From Prochilodus magdalenae (taxonomy: Eukaryota; Chordata; Actinopteri; Characiformes; Prochilodontidae): a stretch of DNA of 64,000 nucleotides. Below are positions 62,642-64,000 of this stretch, piece by piece; within the stretch, counting starts at the first letter, position 1, and the number at the start of each line of letters is the position of its first letter. Position numbers and translations under genes: made by a program. The notes beneath the pieces are model-generated. The model searched no databases, was not told where the DNA came from, and worked only from the letters and a program-made list of their open reading frames with translations. The stretch is taken from NCBI GenBank assembly GCA_024036415.1, contig JAMWET010003062.1, positions 1,055,501-1,119,500 of the forward strand. Direction: 5' to 3'.

Positions 62642-64000
62642 GCAAACAATCTGAGGTTTACCAATAACAAAATCTTGACCCTAAAGTGGTTCCTATGAAA
62701 TTGTCAGCTAATTTCAGTTTATATATGTACCATAATGCATCGAAATACGAAAGTCCAGCACAGCATGAACATGTCCACTAGGACAGGAGAATATACAGTA
62801 CTAACACTGATTTACGAGTTTTCTCAGACTTTCGCAGGAGCCTCAGTGTTTTTAAAGAAGCCATTTATAGAGTCCTTTTAATAAGTCTGTTTGTTATATA
62901 TATCCTGATTTTAAAATAGTTCATAAACAGACATTATGGTATTCTTTTAAAGATGACCATTTTTATTTAGTGAGTTAATTATTGTCCTAAAAATGTAAAA
63001 GGTTGCTGCTGTGTTGTTATTCTGCATTCTAACACTTTTTCCCAATACTTGTATACTAGGACCTGCAGAATATACAGTGTACATTTACTTCTACTTTACC
63101 ATGAACAGCAATGTCTGTTCTGTTCTGGTGTATGCCCACCATGTGCATTAAATGTAGATGGAACTTGATTGAGAATAATTTAAATGTTTTTTTTCAGCAA
63201 AGTCGCATGACTGTACCATGGGTTTTATTTTGCGCTTGCCTAAGTATTTCTAGACTAAGCATGTATCCAGGCACTTTACAGGCTCAGTATTCCACAAGTT
63301 CTTTGCTCCAGACTGAAATACATCAGGCATCACACATAGCTCAGGGGGGTTTTATGCCTTTTGAGAAAGAGCTTCAGTCATCTACACATTCACTCAAGTA
63401 CACCTGAATAAACTAATCAAGGCCTGCTGGTTTGAGGACAAGTGGAATCAGGTGGGCTTGAGCTGAAATAGACTCAGTATGTAAACGGTTAGGGCCCCTA
63501 TGACTAAACACTGGCAGAATCCCAAATTGTCCCGTTTGACATATAATACATTCTATAGGGTTCAAGCTACTGACTTTTACTCCCTATATTGTATGCATGA
63601 GATCTTGGAATGTATGAGGCTTACAACCCTTGCTGCAGTTTGAAAAGCTTTGGGGATAATATACCATATCATTATGTTCCCATTCATAAGGTAGACAGTT
63701 GCAATTGCTCTCATTGGTGTTCCTCATGGTCAGACTATGATTTATACGGCAGAAATCATAGTGATGCCAGATCTCAAAGTGATCTGTACCTATGTAGAGG
63801 AATGCAATCCTGTCTCATTGTTAGCCGTCAGTGTTCTCCTCAAGACACTGTTATCTGTGACATGAGGTTGTATATCTGTAGATACTTAATGCTTCTACTG
63901 GAATGTTTCCCATATTACCATATTTATAATAGCAGATGTAATGCAAAATTGTATGGCCATAAAACATTTTATAGCCACGAATCAAAGAAGAACAAAAAAG
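62642..64000 (+). other. dnm3: dnm3 3' UTR and downstream DNA
   Basis: No further coding exon with dynamin-like proline-rich text is seen before the window ends. The 3' UTR probably ends after the AATAAA at 63407. The rest shows nothing recognisable. Confidence 0.55.
63407..63412 (+). terminator. dnm3: Candidate poly(A) signal of dnm3
   Basis: AATAAA lies 766 bp after the stop codon. A TG-rich segment (GCTGGTTTGAGG) about 13 bp downstream could serve as the downstream element. No transcript evidence. Confidence 0.45.

Overview
The window is vertebrate nuclear DNA, almost certainly from a teleost fish. The genes have many short exons with GT-AG introns. The introns are full of Tc1/mariner relics, small inverted-repeat elements, a LINE fragment and long CA/TC/TA microsatellites. 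One repeat in the first mettl13 intron resembles a dispersed repeat I recall from otophysan fishes (catfish and characin group), but that placement rests on memory. No prokaryotic, viral or CRISPR feature was found.

Layout: positions 1-3780 hold no gene I can name, only a few exon-like segments on the + strand. itpa (inosine triphosphate pyrophosphatase) lies on the - strand at 3920-6793, with eight coding exons and 203 aa. It is head to head with mettl13 (eEF1A methyltransferase) on the + strand at 7237-13091, with eight coding exons and 699 aa. The 443-bp gap between their start codons carries three CCAAT boxes and looks like a shared promoter. A gene-poor stretch to about 14.5 kb leads into the GC-richer 5' region of dnm3 (dynamin 3). 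Its coding sequence runs on the + strand from 15470 to 62641 in 21 exons (849 aa with a 30-nt microexon).

The dnm3 introns make up most of the window. Intron 1 (10.9 kb) holds a tandemly rearranged Tc1-like element, a second truncated Tc1 and two older relics. Intron 5 holds a LINE reverse-transcriptase fragment with a 129-bp triplication. Intron 15 carries, on the - strand, the hairpins of miR-214 (near 39.16 kb) and miR-199 (near 42.59 kb). This is the conserved DNM3OS antisense microRNA cluster, and a candidate upstream promoter with a perfect CArG box lies near 43.18 kb. Intron 16 (10.5 kb) holds a nearly full-length Tc1 element with recognisable inverted repeats.

How the genes work: itpa removes deaminated purine nucleotides, mettl13 methylates the translation factor eEF1A, and dnm3 pinches membranes during endocytosis. 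They are not one pathway; the itpa/mettl13 pair probably shares control because of its geometry. I found no clearly undescribed system. The most interesting points are the antisense microRNA cluster with a possible mirror microRNA, the shared itpa-mettl13 promoter, the altered dnm3 C-terminus, phase-compatible orphan exons at the left edge, and the structural histories of several transposons.
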